Of a stretch of 15,359 nt of DNA, positions 14,116 to 15,359 are shown piece by piece (positions within the stretch are counted from its first letter, which is position 1; every line of letters starts with the position of its first letter). Position numbers and translations under genes: made by a program. The notes below the pieces were generated by a model. That model did not search any database, had not been told where the DNA came from, and saw nothing but the letters and a program-made list of their open reading frames with translations. This stretch comes from Bacteroidota bacterium (GTDB lineage: Bacteria; Bacteroidota; Bacteroidia; B-17B0; Aurantibacillaceae): contig JANYBY010000031.1 in assembly GCA_025360565.1 (NCBI GenBank), positions 1 to 15,359 of the forward strand, in the 5' to 3' direction.

Positions 14116-15108
14116 ATGGAAAAAGAGATAACAGACAAAATAAAATTACTGGAAGAGAAATACGCTCTTATGGGTCAGGACCTGAATAGTTACCTTGACG
14201 GATTGCTTTTATCCAACTATTTAACCTATTGGGATTATACGCAGGTGGACACTTTGTTGACCCTTCAAAAACCTAAGACCGATTTTCCGGATGAATTGAT
14301 ATTTATTATTTACCACCAAATTACGGAATTGTATTTTAAATTATCCTTACACGAAATGGAACAGATAGCCCATAACGGACGGAATATTTTGCCGAACGGA
14401 ATGGATAAAGGATGGAAAGATAAAATTGACGCCATTTATTTAAGCGAACGTGTTGGACGCGTTAACCGTTATTTTGAAGCCCTTACCAAATCTTTTGAGA
14501 TCATGATAAACGGCATGGAAAAAGAACAGTTCTTGCGTTACCGCATGGCATTACTTCCTGCCAGCGGTTTCCAAAGCGCGCAATACCGCATGATAGAAAT
14601 TGCCTGTACCGATTTTATTAATTTGGTGGATAAAGATGTAAGAGAAGAGCATGTTACAAAAAAATCAGATCTTAACGACATGTTCAAATTTATTTATTGG
14701 AACAAAGGCGCAACCGAACTGGTGACCGGTAAAAAAACATTAACGCTTGAGCAATTTGAAAAAAAATATTCTGCAAAATTTCTCCAAATGGCCAACGAAT
14801 ACTCAACCAAAAACATTTGGCAAAAATATCAATCGCTCACCGAAGGCGAAAAGCAAGACCCGAAATTAATTAACGCGTTAAAAGAATTAGATGTAAACGT
14901 AAACATTAACTGGCCATTGGTGCATTACAAAAGCGCCGCGCGTTATTTAGGTGCCAAAGACGGCGATGTACCGGCAACCGGCGGAACCAATTGGCAAAAA
15001 TATTTACCGCCACGCTTTCAAAAACGTATTTTTTATCCCCAATTGTGGACGGATCAGGAAAAAGAACAATGGGGGAAGAGCTGGGTGGATACGAATGTGT
15101 TTAGGTGA
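14116..15108 (+). CDS. kynA: Tryptophan 2,3-dioxygenase
   Basis: A haem enzyme that opens the indole ring of L-tryptophan with O2 to N-formylkynurenine, the first step of the kynurenine route (catabolism or NAD synthesis). The 330 residues show YLTYWDYTQVDTLLTLQKPKT (35-55, the family's N-terminal substrate-binding region), YHQITELYFKL (66-76, with the active-site His67), FLRYRMALLPASGFQS (139-154, with the substrate-carboxylate Arg region), and VHYKSAARYLG (269-279), where His270 is the predicted axial haem ligand. ATGGTNWQKYLPPRF (287-301) fits the flexible TGG loop. No other kynurenine-pathway gene lies in the window. The gap to the thioesterase is 22 bp, but TATTTTTA (14104-14111), 4 nt before the ATG, could be a promoter box of its own. 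Confidence 0.96.
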   Translation: MEKEITDKIKLLEEKYALMGQDLNSYLDGLLLSNYLTYWDYTQVDTLLTLQKPKTDFPDELIFIIYHQITELYFKLSLHEMEQIAHNGRNILPNGMDKGWKDKIDAIYLSERVGRVNRYFEALTKSFEIMINGMEKEQFLRYRMALLPASGFQSAQYRMIEIACTDFINLVDKDVREEHVTKKSDLNDMFKFIYWNKGATELVTGKKTLTLEQFEKKYSAKFLQMANEYSTKNIWQKYQSLTEGEKQDPKLINALKELDVNVNINWPLVHYKSAARYLGAKDGDVPATGGTNWQKYLPPRFQKRIFYPQLWTDQEKEQWGKSWVDTNVFR

Positions 15109-15111
15109 ACA

Positions 15112-15177
15112 AATTTTAGAGTTGGTGAATTGTAGAATGGTAAGCTCTACACTAATTCAATCTACAATTCTAAAATT
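15112..15177. repeat. Nested palindrome between tryptophan dioxygenase and gldA
   Basis: GAATTGTAGA (15127-15136) is complementary to TCTACAATTC (15161-15170), and AATTTTAGA (15112-15120) to TCTAAAATT (15169-15177). The arms overlap by two bases on the right, so one long interrupted hairpin or two alternative ones can form. There is no G/C-rich stem and no T-run, so it is not a classical terminator. Confidence 0.5.
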
Positions 15178-15198
15178 CAATAAATCAAAAATTAAGGA

Positions 15199-15359
15199 AT
15201 GTCGATAAAAGTAAATAACATAACCAAACTCTACGGCAAGCAAAAAGCGCTTGATAAAGTTTCTTTTGAAGTTGGCAGCAACGAAATTGTTGGATTTTTG
15301 GGTCCGAATGGTGCGGGAAAAAGTACCATGATGAAAATTTTAACCTGCTACATTCCGCC
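15199..15359 (+). CDS. gldA: ABC-transporter ATPase GldA (gliding-motility type), 5' part only
   Basis: The ATP-binding subunit of an ABC exporter. In Flavobacterium johnsoniae GldA works with GldF and GldG in a complex needed for gliding. Only the first 53 residues are in the window: MSIKVNNITKLYGKQKAL, the DKVSFEV strand, EIVGFLGPNGAGKST with the Walker A motif at 35-43, and MMKILTCYIP. Similarity to GldA beginnings (EVNNI.K.YGKQ.AL, then IVGFLGPNGAGKSTMMKIL) is strong, but other single-domain ABC ATPases look alike, and the walker B and downstream genes are out of view. The purine-rich AAGGA directly abuts the ATG and is too close to act as a normal ribosome-binding site. Confidence 0.85.
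   Translation, partial: MSIKVNNITKLYGKQKALDKVSFEVGSNEIVGFLGPNGAGKSTMMKILTCYIP

Noticed and set aside
15112..15177. Palindrome considered as a rho-independent terminator
   Set aside because: The stems are AT-rich and no T-run follows either arm.
14951..15208. Plus-strand frame overlapping the end of tryptophan 2,3-dioxygenase and the gldA start
   Set aside because: Out of frame with two confident genes and without any recognisable sequence pattern.

Overview
The window looks like the chromosome of an AT-rich Bacteroidota bacterium (Flavobacteriales or Sphingobacteriales type). Several things support this. Shine-Dalgarno sequences are nearly absent, and boxes matching the Bacteroidota -7 promoter consensus TAnnTTTG sit next to start codons. 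Exported proteins end their signal peptides in AQ. There is a TonB-dependent receptor with a carboxypeptidase-regulatory-like N-terminal domain paired with a DUF4249-type lipoprotein, and the last gene begins like the gliding-motility ATPase GldA. KdsA (LPS) and Mpl (murein recycling) indicate a Gram-negative envelope, and tryptophan 2,3-dioxygenase indicates use of oxygen.

Layout. 1-849: 3' part of dnaK, followed by a strong terminator. 850-2181: an inverted repeat, then two small exported proteins, one PepSY-like and one unassigned beta-rich. 2182-2518: a gap holding a possible 53-codon minus-strand small ORF with its own promoter box. 2519-3349 (minus): kdsA. 3518-7883: a phosphate-uptake block made of an OprP/OprO-type porin and two tandem PiT phosphate transporters. 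7889-8605 (minus): an OmpA-type beta-barrel, convergent with the second PiT gene. 8761-10128: mpl. 10273-14093: a compact run of TonB receptor, DUF4249 lipoprotein and PaaI-like thioesterase with overlapping or abutting genes. 14116-15108: tryptophan 2,3-dioxygenase. 15199-end: start of gldA.

The most coherent system is the phosphate block. Each of its three genes is preceded by a pair of 7-bp repeats (C/A)TTAAC(A/G) spaced 4 bp apart, an 11-bp period. This is the architecture of a classical Pho box, but with a word closer to the Gram-positive PhoP half-site. I see no comparable pair upstream of the other genes. The inferred picture is a PhoB/PhoP-type regulon in which an outer-membrane porin and two inner-membrane carriers are induced together by phosphate limitation. 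The porin gene and the first carrier could also be cotranscribed.

Other points of interest are a sharp codon-usage break inside dnaK near base 363, a recurring arrangement in which the promoter -7 box ends only 4-7 nt before the start codon (implying leaderless mRNAs), two genes whose only sensible start is TTG, and three intergenic palindromes. No CRISPR array, rRNA, tRNA, complete insertion sequence or unfamiliar multi-gene defence-like system was recognised.
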